Shown here: positions 13,495 through 25,500 of the stretch, one piece after another | Position numbering within the stretch: position 1 is the stretch's first letter | Layout of the letters: each line of letters begins with the position of its first letter | Source of the DNA: Phoronis australis | Lineage: Eukaryota; Phoronida; Phoronidae | Direction of reading: 5' to 3' | Assembly (NCBI GenBank): GCA_002633005.1 | Contig: NMRA01000382.1 | Span: 1-64,000 of the forward strand | Length of the DNA stretch: 64,000 nt | Notes under the pieces: generated by a model | Seen by the model: only the letters and a program-made list of their open reading frames with translations | The model's database searches: none | What the model was told of the DNA's origin: nothing | Made by a program: the position numbers and the translations under genes

Positions 13495-13625
13495 ATGACA
13501 AATAAATACAAAAAGTATATTTATATTTCCTGATCTTTGCTCTTTCAGAAAATATATACTTTTACTAGTTGACAAAGCTTAGTTTTTTTGATATACGAGT
13601 TAGAACAGAGGCCACTAAATAAGGT
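13495..13625. repeat. Dispersed repeat B, copy 1
   Basis: About 130 bp match 33835-33965 in the same orientation, sharing TTTCTGAAAG-type sequence, CTAGTTGACAAAGCTTAG and GAGGCCACTAAATAAG. It follows repeat A copy 1 closely. A 9-bp hairpin, GACCTACTT/AGTAGGTC, lies at 13384-13406 between the two repeats. Confidence 0.6.
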
Positions 13626-13629
13626 TTGA

Positions 13630-15370
13630 AATAACCTTAATTCAAATGCCTTGAATGATATGCAGTACATGTATATACATGTACATATTGTTACGCAACT
13701 GACTGCGGAGGCGAACAGAATGTCATATCAACAGTGTTGGCAATATTATGTCGGTGAAAACTAATGTTTGGTTGAGCTCATAAGTTTTCTTACGTCGGTA
13801 GAACTGGAACAGGTACCGAAATAACTGAAATGTTATCCAGGGCTGTAGTTCGCTTGTGGTCCTCGACGCTTTCTCTTCAGTTGCAATAACGGTCAGCACC
13901 ACTTAACTGCCAGCAAGCTGAAATTGTGTTCCATTGACATAGAAATTTCTGGGAGTGGATATGAAATTAATTAAACATGACAAATCCGTCAAAATATTGT
14001 GCATTTCTCTAAAAAGTTACATTGATACTAAGTTGTGATTTTGCAACTAGTAAAGCTTACAAATATGGCTAGGCTAAAAAATGGAAAGGAACTCAAAAAG
14101 TGGAGCTGTTGTATACCTAATATGCACTTCACGGTTATGCCAAATCACTCATCGCTGAGGTAGAAGACAGAGAGTCGCATATCAAAATGCAACCTGCCAA
14201 AAATAGAATAAAAACCAGGACGTGCTACCACTTCCCCAAATTGTGCTGCTGAGTTGAGGCCTGCAGGTCAATTGATTTGATAACCGTGTAAAGGATTTTG
14301 GAGTTGTTTCATGCATTCTGAATTTGCAGTAGAGTTCAAAATTACTGCTTAAGTCGCATGATTACCAAGATACGGTGTTCTGAATTTTATGGTAAACTAA
14401 CAAAAATGATCAATGACTGCTCTGGGGGTTCCCCAATAGTTATCGAGTATCTGGATTCTAGGGTTGCCATGTCATACTCGTGCTATGCATAGAGTGGATT
14501 ACAAAATCACAATTACACAACTTTATTTGGAACTCTGTTTTGTTGAAATGGTTAAGTTTTATGCTCATCGTAAAGGTTGGCTCATGTGAAGTGCAGAATG
14601 GCATTGTTCAATTTTTGCAGTCATATCAGCTGCCATCTATAGTTATGTGTTAGATAACGTTGTAAAAACGAGGGTGAGGGTGCTAGTAGACTAGGGTGGG
14701 GAAATCCTCAACGGTTGCTTTGGGAATGTCTTGCTAGAAATTGCTTAGCAAATACACCAGCACAAGGCAATAGCACCAGAATTGTTTATCCACTGGACTT
14801 GTTGGTCCGACATGATATCTCAAAGTGGCCATTACATTTAGACGTTTGTTTCGTGATTTCTGACCACTGTACTGCTTATTTTCCTTAAAATTGATCTGAA
14901 TACATGTTTTGCATTGGATTTTTGTTTGTAAATTAGTATTTATTGCTGGCATTTGAACCTCTGTTGCAGTTTGGCTGGTTTTGTTCGGGTATATTTCTGC
15001 ATGTGTTGTAAACCCACATTCCTTCCAGGAGGTAAAAATTTGATTTATACCATTTACCTGTATAAAATTGTCCCAAATTGTTCCTTATCCAGATGGGATG
15101 TGATTTCTGGAATTGCAACGAAATGACAGTTTGCTATTCCTTGAGGACATGCTGTGTGCAAAAATGACACACTATTTGAGGCTTATAGAGCCTGGTCTCT
15201 AGGAATTGCATATTGCCATTTCCTCGAAAATGTAAAAAATATTCTGAATGACTTGCTATAACCTTTATATGAAACATTTGATTATAACATACTATGCAAA
15301 AGTCATACGGTATATATTAATTTAAAATTTAATGATCTTAAATTGAAGTATGATATACTAAACAAAGAAA
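13630..15370. other. Non-coding stretch, no gene seen
   Basis: AT-rich sequence with a tacatgta microsatellite near 13664-13688. Short minus-strand open frames at 14734-15118 have no recognised motif. Confidence 0.4.
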
Positions 15371-15765
15371 AGGCCGATGCCAGCTACCGGGCATCCACCA
15401 GCTTCGTATTGCTAGAGTTCAGTTCCCAGCTCCGCTATTGCTTACTCAGCCGCAGCGTTTTGTTGGGGTTCTCGATGCGCCCGACATCAACAGACATGCC
15501 GATACTGTTTACTACTTCGTCATAGAAAAGGGACGCGACTCCTGGTGCATCGTCTGTCTGGATGACTGCATTGGGCCCTTCGATAAGATGTAAGTTTATA
15601 ACTAACTAGACAAAGCCACCGCGCAGCGTGTCATGTTCCTCGTCACGCAAAATGCAATTGTCTGTGTACGATTTAGCACACTCTTTTAACGCCATCATGA
15701 CTTGTCTGGTACGTTTCAAGACGTCAGTTGCAGAGGCCATGCCAATCACCTGGGGTAGTTGTTTG
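15371..15765 (-). pseudogene. Retrotransposon integrase fragment, degenerate
   Basis: Read on the minus strand, the segment from about 15750 to 15618 gives ASATDVLKRTRQ and later RDEEHDTLRGG. After a stop codon it continues from about 15590 with GPNAVIQTDDAPG, then VGRIENPNKTL near 15470. This order matches a family of invertebrate LTR-retroelement integrases, in which a variable region is followed by an R/QTDxAPGF motif containing a catalytic Asp and then by GRIKNPNKNP. The frame has at least two stops and ends near 15371. The rest of the polyprotein was not identified. A 66-codon minus-strand frame at 16570-16370 lies upstream and could be a further remnant, but I cannot show it. Confidence 0.68.
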
Positions 15766-15769
15766 TTGA

Positions 15770-18700
15770 GGATATAGGCAGCTTATTTAAAGAAGCTCAT
15801 ATGGGGCATGATTTAGAAGCAGTTTTCCTGTATATCAGAATAAACATTGATTAAGTAATTAGTAGGAATAGATCCATTTTAAGTTGCCTAGAATTTGTGC
15901 CTATGTACTTTTAAATCACGAGGTCAGACTCGTTGACATGTACTTTAACGTCAATATCTACAGTGTATTTTTAGATGGCGTTTACAACTTTGGGTTCTGG
16001 GGTTAAAGTACTCTAGAGATTCTAGAATATTTTGAGAACAAATTGTAACAGACAATAATATGAGTGGATATGATCATGTGGTTTTTATAAGCCGATCACT
16101 AAATAAGTAGAATGTTATATTATGGGCTGAAATCAAAAAGATAATTAGAGGAGCTATAGTAGTTGAAGAATAAAGACTTGCTACAGTGTACAGAGGAAAC
16201 TGTACGACAGAGCAATCTCGTGGAAGATTCTAGGAAGGATCTTGGCAAGGGCAAGGGTTAACGAACAGGAAGTCAACTAAGAGCTTGTCACTTGCATTGT
16301 GGGTAGTAAAACACTACCTGAAGTGTTGCGTCATCAGCCAGAGACTATGACCAGCATGAACAAACGCGGTTAGAAGAAATTGCCTGCAAGTGTTGCATCA
16401 CCATAGACGGTGACCAGCAAGTACACCGTCGCTATACATGTACAGTGTGTGTAGTTCGACGATTCACCAACAGGACAGACATCCATCAAGTAGAGAGTCC
16501 TAGCTTGGATAGCAGATAAGACATTTGATCGTGTGGGTTGTTTGATTAAAGTAATCTTTAAAGAGGGCACTAGCGTAGGTACTCTTTGTAGTTTATTACT
16601 TAATTATCAATAGGTTTCATTTGTCTAATAAGGGATTATCATATAACAAATTAATTACTGGATTTGATTATTCACTCTCCATCAACGCACCATCTCAAAG
16701 CATAGCTACCTTTTAAACAAACCCACAGTCAATCGTCTGACACTGTATATCCCAATTTGAAGTCATAAACGCGGCTTTTCAGGGGCCGAACTGTGATATG
16801 GAATCAAGCACTGAGCGAGAGACAATGATGAGCTCCGTTGCTGCGATGAACTGCTCGGGTTCTGAAGGCAATAGTGAGGCAGAGTTACACATCTTTTATG
16901 AAAAGGAACTTGTTGAAGGTCTCGTGCCGTGCCTTAAATGGGAGTCAACATGCTGTAAATCGAAGCACTCAGACGTGACTTAAACCAGGAATTGTGGCTG
17001 GCTTGGAGCAGACGAACGATTATTATTGAGGACATCGGTTGCTGCGATTTGTCGATCCGCTGAATCTTCTGTAAGGGCAATAGAGGTACAAATATGAGAC
17101 TGAGGCTCAACACATTGCGAGGCACTGTGTCTGGTAAAATCTGGCTGTAATTTGGCAGAGCCTGCAAGATGACTGAAAGTCCAGTGGCAGATCTAGGATA
17201 CCCTGAGGGGGGAGGCGTGCCATATGTTACCTCGGGGAATTGGACAAAGTGCGACAGTGTGTACACAGGCGGCCAAACGTGGTGGGACTGGGAATGTGAA
17301 CCTTCTGCTCGGAAAATCTCCCGAAGGACTAAAATAAAAAACGGCGCTCTGCCATTCTGCCTCCCTTTCTTTGCTACCAGCCCTACATGCATTTACTCTG
17401 AACTCAATATTTCGTCACGTTTCACGCTGTTGCTGGTTCAGTTTTCTTGAAGTCTGTGGAAAGGAATGGTGTAAAACTTGGGCTTTCAGAAGGTACGCCC
17501 CAACACAACTTTTCAATAGCTTGTACACAAGGCTCACAAAGCTTTCTATCTTGTGGAACAGGTAATCGGTGGGAAGACTGTACCGTGTAGAGGCTGCAGT
17601 GTTTCACGGTTGCGGCAATACTGAGTGTGTCATCTTCGCACCGGAGCCAAGTAATTTGGTGTTGACGCAACTTGGCGCTTAAAAATCCAGATAAGCACTT
17701 CTCTTTGTCGCGATTGACATTAATTGCTGCTGCACTATCTTAATTAGATACTGGATCATGCGACACGATCCACATTTTGCCAGTCGGTTGGGAGAGGTAT
17801 TCGATTCGCTGTTAGCCACAGAAGGCTTACTAACATTAACTGGTCGTGTACGTGGTCAGTACACGGAACTCTTTCATGTTACCTTAAGTCGGCGATGGAA
17901 TGATCCTGCGGATAAAATGTCTGAGGACAGTGAGGGAGGACCCAACAGTGCTTTTTGTAAGTGACGCTAAGCGTGTGCATTTGTTTGATTGCAGCGACTG
18001 GATGATGGGTTTTAATGACAGAGTTTTGATGGAGACTGGTGGTCAGGCTTCCTTCAGAGCAGATCCTGTCATGACTTGTGGGTTTTGGAAGCACATAGTG
18101 TCAAGTAAAATCGATGTATGGCATGCAAGATGCTTTGACAACGTGACGCCAGATCGTCAGTGTTGTCAGCTCCAAACTACAAAACCATCGGCAAAGTTGA
18201 TCAGAATACTTTCTTGAAGAAAGGCACCAAGAACGTGACATATACTGTAAGTTCTTTAAGCTCGATTTAAGAGCCAGACATGCCCATTCAAAATTAAACT
18301 GCAACTAAATTTTCGAAGATATTGAAATTTGAGACACGGAAACATTTTGCACTGTAAGATTTCTCATATCCAAAAGACTGCTTGTTTTGATTTACTGTCT
18401 GGAAATAGGCTTTTAGGTTCATGAAGAAATATATCGGGTTTTTGTAACTTTCGAATTTAGAACGGCCAATACTACAAACTCCCAGACTGGAGAATGTAAT
18501 TGTATTAGAGGCTTTAGTTTGCTGTTCACATTTCCAGTAATTGAGTAACGGCATGTACACAATTCTCTTTTCCAAATAACAGTGTTTTAGAGCTGTTAAT
18601 GATTTATTCACCTTTCCTGCAATGCTCACAAATACATATCTTAGCACAAGAATCGCAAAGGTCATGAAATCCAACAACAGATGAAAATTCCAAAAAGACT

Positions 18701-19430
18701 TACCAAAGGTTTCTAACATAGAGTCTCGTCTACATGATGTTGATGCGCAGTCAACCAGTCCAATAATACAGACATGTCGTATCCTTTTGGCAAAACAGCA
18801 AGAGCATCACACTCTGCGATCCCTCTTCATCAATGGATCTGTTTTAGTTTGAAACACCTCACTGGCTCGCCTCTTGATAAGTTAAATTCTGGCCAAGAAC
18901 ATTTCATTCTTATTACATTACCTAAATAATCGTAGTTCGTGGCCATCTTTAGATACTTTTATGCCAGCGAGGCAGCGGCCAATCAGTGCGCAGAAGATAA
19001 TTCTCATAACAAACCCTTAGATGGCCAAACCAATTAGTAACATCTTGTGGCTTGAGACGAAGTTGCAGATGTTCTAGGAGGCCCCTACGGGAGGTTGAGG
19101 CAACTGGGAACAGGTACATACTATAGTGCCAAAGGGAGTTCGTGGAGTGCTTTTTAGGAAAATACAACATAAGATGCAATTTTCTTATTTTCGACTATGA
19201 ACATACTTGTAAGGACTTAACAAAATAGTATAAGGCCAGGCCGGTTTTTGGAAAATTGCAGCATGGCTCCTAAGTAGTGCCAATTTTTCCAAAAATGGAT
19301 TCACTAAAACTTCGATCTGACCAATACTCCATACATGTATTCTATGCGATAATCCTCATATTCTGACAATTTTACAATAGTACAGCAATTTCAAGATTGT
19401 CACCCTCACTGAACCTATCTTGCTAAGACA
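15770..19430. other. Non-coding or unrecognised stretch
   Basis: Several overlapping open frames of 60-150 codons occur between 16800 and 18720 on both strands (for example 17392-16934 minus and 17900-18217 plus). None has splice sites plus motifs that I can support, and they may be retroelement remnants linked to the integrase piece. At 17183 a CAGTGGCAGATCTAGGATA motif marks one end of a MITE type seen elsewhere in the window; its partner end was not found. Confidence 0.35.
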
Positions 19431-20330
19431 TTACTGTTCTTCCAAGACTTTTCTTTCTGTCTTTTTCTTTTTTTTAGAGATACAATATCGAAAAGTTACC
19501 GTTCGAATATTTAACAATAACATCTCCAAAAACAATTGATCAAATATATAAAACTGAAGATTCTCAGAGTCAATTTCTTTTGTGTTGTCCAAACCGTATA
19601 CTGGGAGAGCATTCGTGCACATAACCTCATTCCTGACGAGATCAATATTTTGTTTGTCGTTTAGCAGTGAGTTATTAATATTCCAAAGCCCCTGTCCTTT
19701 TTTGAACGTAGTTAATTGTATAGTTAAGACGACGTTGTTATGGTCCGATCAGTAGCCCGACTATATTCCCACCTTTCCGATACGAGAGTGTAATTGTTGG
19801 GTAACAAGAACATAATTTAACCCAGCCTTTTTATTGGATATCTCCTGGACCATGTAAATCTTTTCGCTGAGGGATGATAAGCACGCCATTGGTCCGTCAG
19901 ATCAAGAGCAAAACTCATAACCAGCATTTGGTCACGCGCTCCAGAGTTATTTATGGAGATATAATTATTACACTCAAGGTAAAAATCTTGGACCAAATTG
20001 AAATCGCCACAAACAACAACAAAATTGTTATTGTAACTGGAGATTTTCAGTGAAATGTCATTAAAGTTTTATGAGCTATTTTTGTTTGGCCAATAAATAT
20101 TCACCAACACAATAAAAAACAGTCATTTACTTCAAGCTCTAAAATTAGGAGATTTCCTGCGGTATCCTAAGTAAAAGATAGAACTTTAAATTCAAACTTA
20201 CTATTAAACAAGATAGCAACACCCCTGGCATCACCATGGCTGAAAAATCTCCTATATCCTACTGAGCTCGAATTATGGGTTCTTTTGCAACAATAAAAGG
20301 AGTATCTTTCAAGCAGAAAGGAGTGCACAC
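19431..20330 (-). mobile_element. LINE endonuclease fragment, degenerate
   Basis: Translated on the minus strand in shifting frames, the region gives in order: FFSHGDARGVAILFNSKF (about 20255-20200), FVVVCGDFNLVQDF (about 20025-19985), SGARDQMLVMSFALDLTDQWR (about 19945-19885), KRFTWSRR (about 19865) and a WNINNSLLNDKQNI-like segment (about 19690-19645), then a Lys-rich end near 19460. This is the order of an apurinic-type LINE endonuclease (RGVAIL, then GDFN, then DLxDxWR, then FTWS, then FWxxNxSLLxD). Stops and frameshifts interrupt it. The reverse transcriptase expected downstream, below 19430, was not recognised, so the copy is truncated or very decayed. Confidence 0.78.
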
Positions 20331-20334
20331 AAGC

Positions 20335-21220
20335 TGCCTTATATAGTGGAAAACATATGGTCTTTTTTAGTTTTTGGCCACTTTTATCAAAGCAACCCCT
20401 CGATAGACAAACTCTTCGTTTGTTTAAACACTACATATTTTTTGTTGATTAGGCTTTCACCTTCTGCGGTTGTTTTCACTATGAACAGTTTCTTTAATTT
20501 TTAACCCTCATTACGGTAGACGAGGGTTAGAAACAGAGAATTTCCTGTTTTAGAATGAACTCTCAATGAATCAGTTCAACTTCATGTAAGTGATTATGAA
20601 ATCAATTTGAATTATTGCAGCCAAATCAAAGCGATTGCTGCTTTCTTTTCTACTTTTGACATTTGAAAATTAGTGTTTCAAAATGTCTTCTTGTAACGTT
20701 AAATATGCACGGAATTCAAAGACAAAGAATGAATTTATTCTTTAAGCTCAATCCGATGTGGATAATTCTTGTTTAACTATATGTGTCAATAATGCTTTGC
20801 ATACAAGGTCCAGTTGGCGTCTGGTTAGAAACCTGAAATTTTATCTTAGCCCGTAACATGGTTAACTCTCGAAAATGAACTTTGATTATGACTTCCCATT
20901 ACAAAAAAGGCAAATCTGATATATCAATTCATTAACACGCAAGAGATCCTCTTCTACACATTCCCCACAACAAAGCTGTAACAGCAGCAAGGCCAACGGC
21001 TGCCGCTGATAAATAAAATGGTCTATCTCGATGCAAGCCTGTGTCAAAAAACAACATAAATAACTAAATCTAATTCAGCAAACAGTGGTAGCGGCTGACA
21101 GCAAAATCTTGTCGTATGTTGCAATATATATTGATTATTGGGGACAAATAAAACAACAAGAATAATAAATATTTTAAGTTGTATTGGGAATTTCAGGGTC
21201 ACAGCTCTACAAATAAATAT
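20335..21220. other. Non-coding stretch, no gene seen
   Basis: AT-rich sequence. An inverted pair AACCCTCATTACGGTAG / CGAGGGTT near 20502-20530 is the only small structure noted. ATTATTGGGGACAAATAAAA at 21132 recurs at 22053, directly before the assembly gap. Confidence 0.4.
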
Positions 21221-21223
21221 TTC

Positions 21224-21493
21224 ACTTAAGGAACCAGATGGGTTCCTTAATTACAAGAGATAACACACACATTTCCGATACCCAAAGTGTAAGTGAGTAT
21301 CGGATACTAAGTGGCACAGGTTAGCATAGTACCAAATTGGTATATAATACCAAATGGGTATTGGCCGATTGCCTACCAATTGGGTCGAGCAAAGCGGCAA
21401 ATTCAATAACAAGTACCAAGTGGGTACAAACTGCCAAATGGGCAAATATCATATAAAGTACCAAGTGGGTACACCAAACAGCTAACTGGGCTA
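21224..21493. repeat. Run of mini-palindromes around CCAARTGGG
   Basis: At least eight short imperfect palindromes share a CCAAnTGGG-like core but have differing, self-complementary flanks: ggaaccagatgggttcc (about 21231), taccaaattggta (21330), ataccaaatgggtat (21348), taccaattgggt (21374), gtaccaagtgggtac (21413), tgccaaatgggca (21432), gtaccaagtgggtac (21458) and agctaactgggct (21480). The flanking bases change on both arms together. Short open frames across it on the minus strand are a by-product. Confidence 0.6.
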
Positions 21494-21880
21494 TAACAAC
21501 CTGCAAAGCAGGTTCCGGACAAGCTGAGTGAGCAGACCAGGAGGAGTGATAAAAAGAGATATTGTAAGGAACCTGGTGTTGTGGCTCAGTATGTGCCGAG
21601 AGCTGTGACCGGGGTGGAGAGAAGCAAGCTGCAGTAATGGACGCTCAAGTACAGGTCTGGTCGCTAGCCAATGACGTCGATTCTTGCCTGACGGTAACAC
21701 GCTCCGGGCTTGAAGAAGGTACCAGCAGTGGCTGTAAAAACAACAATAACCAACAGCAGATTTTGTTCGGCAAAAGGGATGGAGCGTGGTAAAGGTAGAA
21801 AACGGTTGACGTGAAATTTTGTGGTACCCCGGGTAGGGAGGGCGGGAGAGGTATAAACTTGTCTAATTAGGAAAACTTAC

Positions 21881-21950
21881 GAGTGAATGTACTGTTGCTT
21901 GAGGCTGGGCCAACAGGAAGCTGGAGAGAAAGAACAAACAGCGCAACCAT
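21881..21950 (-). CDS. Candidate first exon with signal peptide, minus strand
   Basis: On the minus strand, ATG at 21950-21948 opens 23 codons plus one base, ending at a GTAAGT donor (phase 1). The peptide MVALFVLSLQLPVGPASS is a strong secretory-signal candidate with a plausible cleavage region after GPA, followed by the Ser/Asn/Thr-rich NSTFT. A TTGTTTTTACAG acceptor lies downstream at about 21735. In phase 1 the following sequence reads TAGTFFKPGACYR and reaches a stop 22 codons after the acceptor, so the second exon, if real, is short or uses another donor. It is opposite in strand to the WSC exons and would be a separate gene. Confidence 0.38.
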
Positions 21951-22073
21951 CGGACTTGGTAGGAACTAACCAGCAGTTGGATATGAAGCATGAAGGGCTC
22001 TATAATGGTATTTGCCCAAATAATAGGATTTATGTCAGAGTGCCATAAATCTCATTATTGGGGACAAATAAAA

Positions 22074-22262
22074 NNNNNNNNNNNNNNNNNNNNNNNNNNN
22101 NNNNNNNNNNNNNNNNNNNNNNNNNNNNNNNNNNNNNNNNNNNNNNNNNNNNNNNNNNNNNNNNNNNNNNNNNNNNNNNNNNNNNNNNNNNNNNNNNNNN
22201 NNNNNNNNNNNNNNNNNNNNNNNNNNNNNNNNNNNNNNNNNNNNNNNNNNNNNNNNNNNNNN
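22074..22262. other. Assembly gap (189 N)
   Basis: Run of N. It begins right after an ATTATTGGGGACAAATAAAA copy that also occurs at 21132, so the break probably lies in repeated sequence. Confidence 0.99.
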
Positions 22263-23870
22263 GTTATTAGATAGACCCATCCCGAATTTGGTGTACCCAG
22301 TTACAAAGAGAGACTTCGCTGATCAACATTTACTGACAGGTGTTCCCACCTATAATCATATTTTAGGTAGAAACACATATATTTATGTGGGTGTCCCCAT
22401 TTTTGTCCTTGAAAAGCAATTTTTTACTAGATAAGAAAAGGTCAAATTAAATAAGAAGCTGTTAGTAATGCTGTTGGCTAATGCTGCCATGATACTGAAG
22501 CTTTTGTCGTGATGTGCAGGTAGAAAGAATGAGCCTGGCGATCAGTTGAACAACGATCGATATCATGTCGCTGAGAACTGATCTGGTCTGGAATACCTAC
22601 AAAACGGGAGTAAGGCGCAATGTCCTCAATAAAAACACACCTGCCACCCTCTCCCCCGCACATCACCTATGCATCCTACTTATAGAGTTTGTGGCCCCGA
22701 ATATCCACGTGACCATTTGTGATGTAAATTTCCTGTTGATCGATAATGGTGTGATTACCAAATCGCTGGTGGTTCCCAGATTTCTTACCAGCTGGTAGAG
22801 AACACAAAGGTACCATTAAATTATGATCGGGAATTTTTTTAGACAGCCGTTTATGATTGGCCGGACAAACTCTGAGCAGCTGGAGGTTAGCTTTACCAAA
22901 ATGTCATGACGGATGTAGGAAGTGTAACTGTGGAAAAAGATTGTTGTCTGTTGCACAGAAAAAGCGGTGCTTAAATTATGTTTTAGAAATGTGAATCGGA
23001 AAGTTGAAGTTGTGCACTTTGAGAGTGTTTTTCGTACTGTCGCTGACTTTTGCTTGCGTTTCTGTCTCGTTGTATTCACACAGTCAGTATGAATAACACA
23101 ATGATTGAATCTCCAGATGTCTGTTCATTGTGCGTGTTTCAAGGACGCATCAATTCAACATTACTACAGACACGGAATAGTTCATTTGCTTGCATGACAA
23201 GGCTAAGAATCCTTCATGGGTTGCCATTTTCTATTTTGTTGTAAAGCTAGCCCATGACTGCCGTGGTTACATCAACCAGTGACAAAAAACGTGCAACGAA
23301 ATGATACCCGCGTGTTCTCTGCCCACCAAAAGAAGCGAGGTACAGTATAATATCAAGCCCAACTTCATTATTTTGAGGACGTTTTGTCGTGTATTTTACC
23401 AAGCAAAACTTTGAAGTAACGTTTTAGAGAATAAGCGATTATCTACAACGCTGATTAAACACATTATGGAATACAAGAGTACATGCATCGAATCAAAATT
23501 GTTGCTAACAAAAACCCACTGCTACGTCTTGGTTAAACGTACAGTACCCAACCTGTTAACGTGACATTCAATTTCTGAGTTGAAACACTTTAAGAACTAA
23601 CAACTTTCTGCCAATTTCGATTGATTTCGAACAGTAATTTATTGTCTTGAAGACATCGCTAATTACGTCCTAGACTTGACTGAGTTTTAATTTCTCGTTT
23701 TATCCCCTGAATGGTTGGCTGCAGGTAAATGTGACTGCTGGTGCTAATATATGTTTGTGGGATAATATACACCAATTTCGATGTGTTTTTGTCAACAAAA
23801 TTTGTTTCAATGTAGAATGCTAAATCTTGATCAGGAAACGTGGAGAGAGGAAAATTGTTTTATAATCCAG
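22263..23870. other. Non-coding stretch upstream of the first WSC exon
   Basis: No supportable exon. Open frames at 22478-22798 and 22816-23244 lack motifs. This is probably intron or upstream sequence of the WSC gene. Confidence 0.4.
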
Positions 23871-24034
23871 GTATGCATTGTCTTCCACTTCCGGCATGGT
23901 TTGACCGACCATTTTTCTTCGAGTCATACAAGCCTGGCTGTTATAACTACCAATCGAATGTGACACCACTTGTCTCCACTGAAACTTCGAACCATGCATC
24001 CTGCAGGTTATTGTGTGGAACAGTCAACGGCTCG
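23871..24034 (+). CDS. WSC domain, exon 1 of 2
   Basis: A TTATAATCCAG acceptor opens the exon in phase 1, and it closes in phase 0 at GTGAGA (24035). The 164-bp exon encodes the first half of a WSC domain: YKPGCYNYQSN contains the GCYxx start motif (about residues 22-32), and SCRLLCGTVNGS ends the exon with the CxxxC pair. The second half is in the next exon and joins in frame. WSC domains are small eight-cysteine, carbohydrate-related modules of secreted and membrane proteins, for example Kremen, polycystin-1 and yeast cell-wall sensors. A hydrophobic/aromatic stretch precedes the domain (LPAWFDRPFFF). Together the two exons are 333 bp, exactly 111 codons, phase 1 to phase 1. Confidence 0.78.
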
Positions 24035-24740
24035 GTGAGAACCCTTGTTTTACAGGCACAGTTGAAGTGATGAACGTGCAAATCATCTGATATCAAGTGC
24101 TAGGTCACATGAAACAGTTCATAATAGAGACCCAGCCAAGCTGTCTAATTTTTCCTATTTTCACTGTTTCAAGAGAGAAATATGTAGTGCATTTAAGAAA
24201 TATAGCTGAGTACCTATTTGGGACCGTTTCATGCAACCAAGCAATAGAGTGTGCAACTACAAGACGACAGACGTTTTCACGTGTATTTAACCAAAACGTT
24301 TCTGGAAGGTTATTTTTTATCTGTGGACTTAGCCGCCGTAAATACAAAAAAACCGTACCGCTGCCCCAATTCCTGTGGCAAGACGAAAGTTAGTCACAAT
24401 AACGCGTCAAGGCAAAACAATTGAGTGCACTACCTGTTTCGTTCTCATTTGTAATTTCTTTTTCTGTGTTGTCTGGTTCAAAACTGCGTTTTTGGTAGGT
24501 GCGACTCAGGTGGCAATCATTGCTGGCATACACTGGTACTATCAGTCCTCTGATAAACGTGATGCAAATCTAAATGAATGGACTTGGTAGAATTCGACCA
24601 TTACAACGGCAGTTCGAGAGACAACTTACTGTTCCCCTGAACAAATAAATACATCAACACAGACGAAAAGCTCAGAGAGAAGCTATTCGTTATATATGTG
24701 GTGTAGTTGTTGAAACTATCAAGCTTTACACCATGAAACG

Positions 24741-25500
24741 CCCCTAGCGTCACCTTATGACGGGTCTTTTCTGACTGGTTGTGCGTCATCGTAATGCATC
24801 ACAGATGACCCGCAGGTGATTCCCAAGGTCGATCAATGAGAAGTTCTGGTTTTCGACACCGACGACGTATACCTCGACGTCAGTCAATTTACGTCCCAGC
24901 TAACCCAACATCTGACTAGCCTAAAACTGAGGTCATCAGCCACCCTACTTTGCACTTGGCGAATAAGGGCCAAGTTTACATATACACTCGAATTGATTAA
25001 ATGAGTCAGTATCTACCCCTGTAAAATGTAACACCCTGCAAAAGTACGACGGTGTTTTCTGCGTTAGAATAGCATGTACATTGAAAAGTGTTATAAACGC
25101 AAGACTGTTTATCCGAATGAACGAGGGCAATGCTTTGAGTGACAAGGTCTGGATGACTGTGACCTCGGCATGATTTTCAAAATGCTGTGCCAACAGTTGT
25201 TGTAAGTTCTATTTGCTTGATCAGTGAAAACGCACCAGTATTTACAGGTAATGATGTGTTGCTGAATGGAGCCAGCTATTGTGTCGGTTGTGTTCTATGC
25301 GACGCAGTGCTGGTCATTCTTATATGTTTGTGTCAAATGCTCAGTGAAAACATGGTGTGCTACAAGTTTTTTGTGAGAAAGTGGTGACCTGTTAATATTT
25401 GTTTTCGAAGAAATAAAAAGTGAAATGCATCAGTGACGTGTCCGTGTTAGAAATGACTCGTCACGTGTGAAAAAAGACCCGTCACATGGCGACGCTAGTG
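24741..25500. mobile_element. Non-autonomous element with inverted ends in the WSC intron
   Basis: The left end CCCCTAGCGTCACC...TGACGGGTCTTTT (24741-24770) is mirrored by the right end, whose reverse complement reads CCACTAGCGTCGCC...TGACGGGTCTTTT (25500-25470). The 760-bp interval lies wholly inside the 1990-bp intron that splits the WSC domain. No open frame of note is inside. Target duplications are unclear, so the superfamily is left open. Extra GTCACGTG and GTGACGTG motifs cluster at the right side. Confidence 0.6.

Noticed and set aside
24097-24590. Overlapping open frames after WSC exon 1
   Set aside because: They lie in the intron that must be removed to complete the WSC domain.
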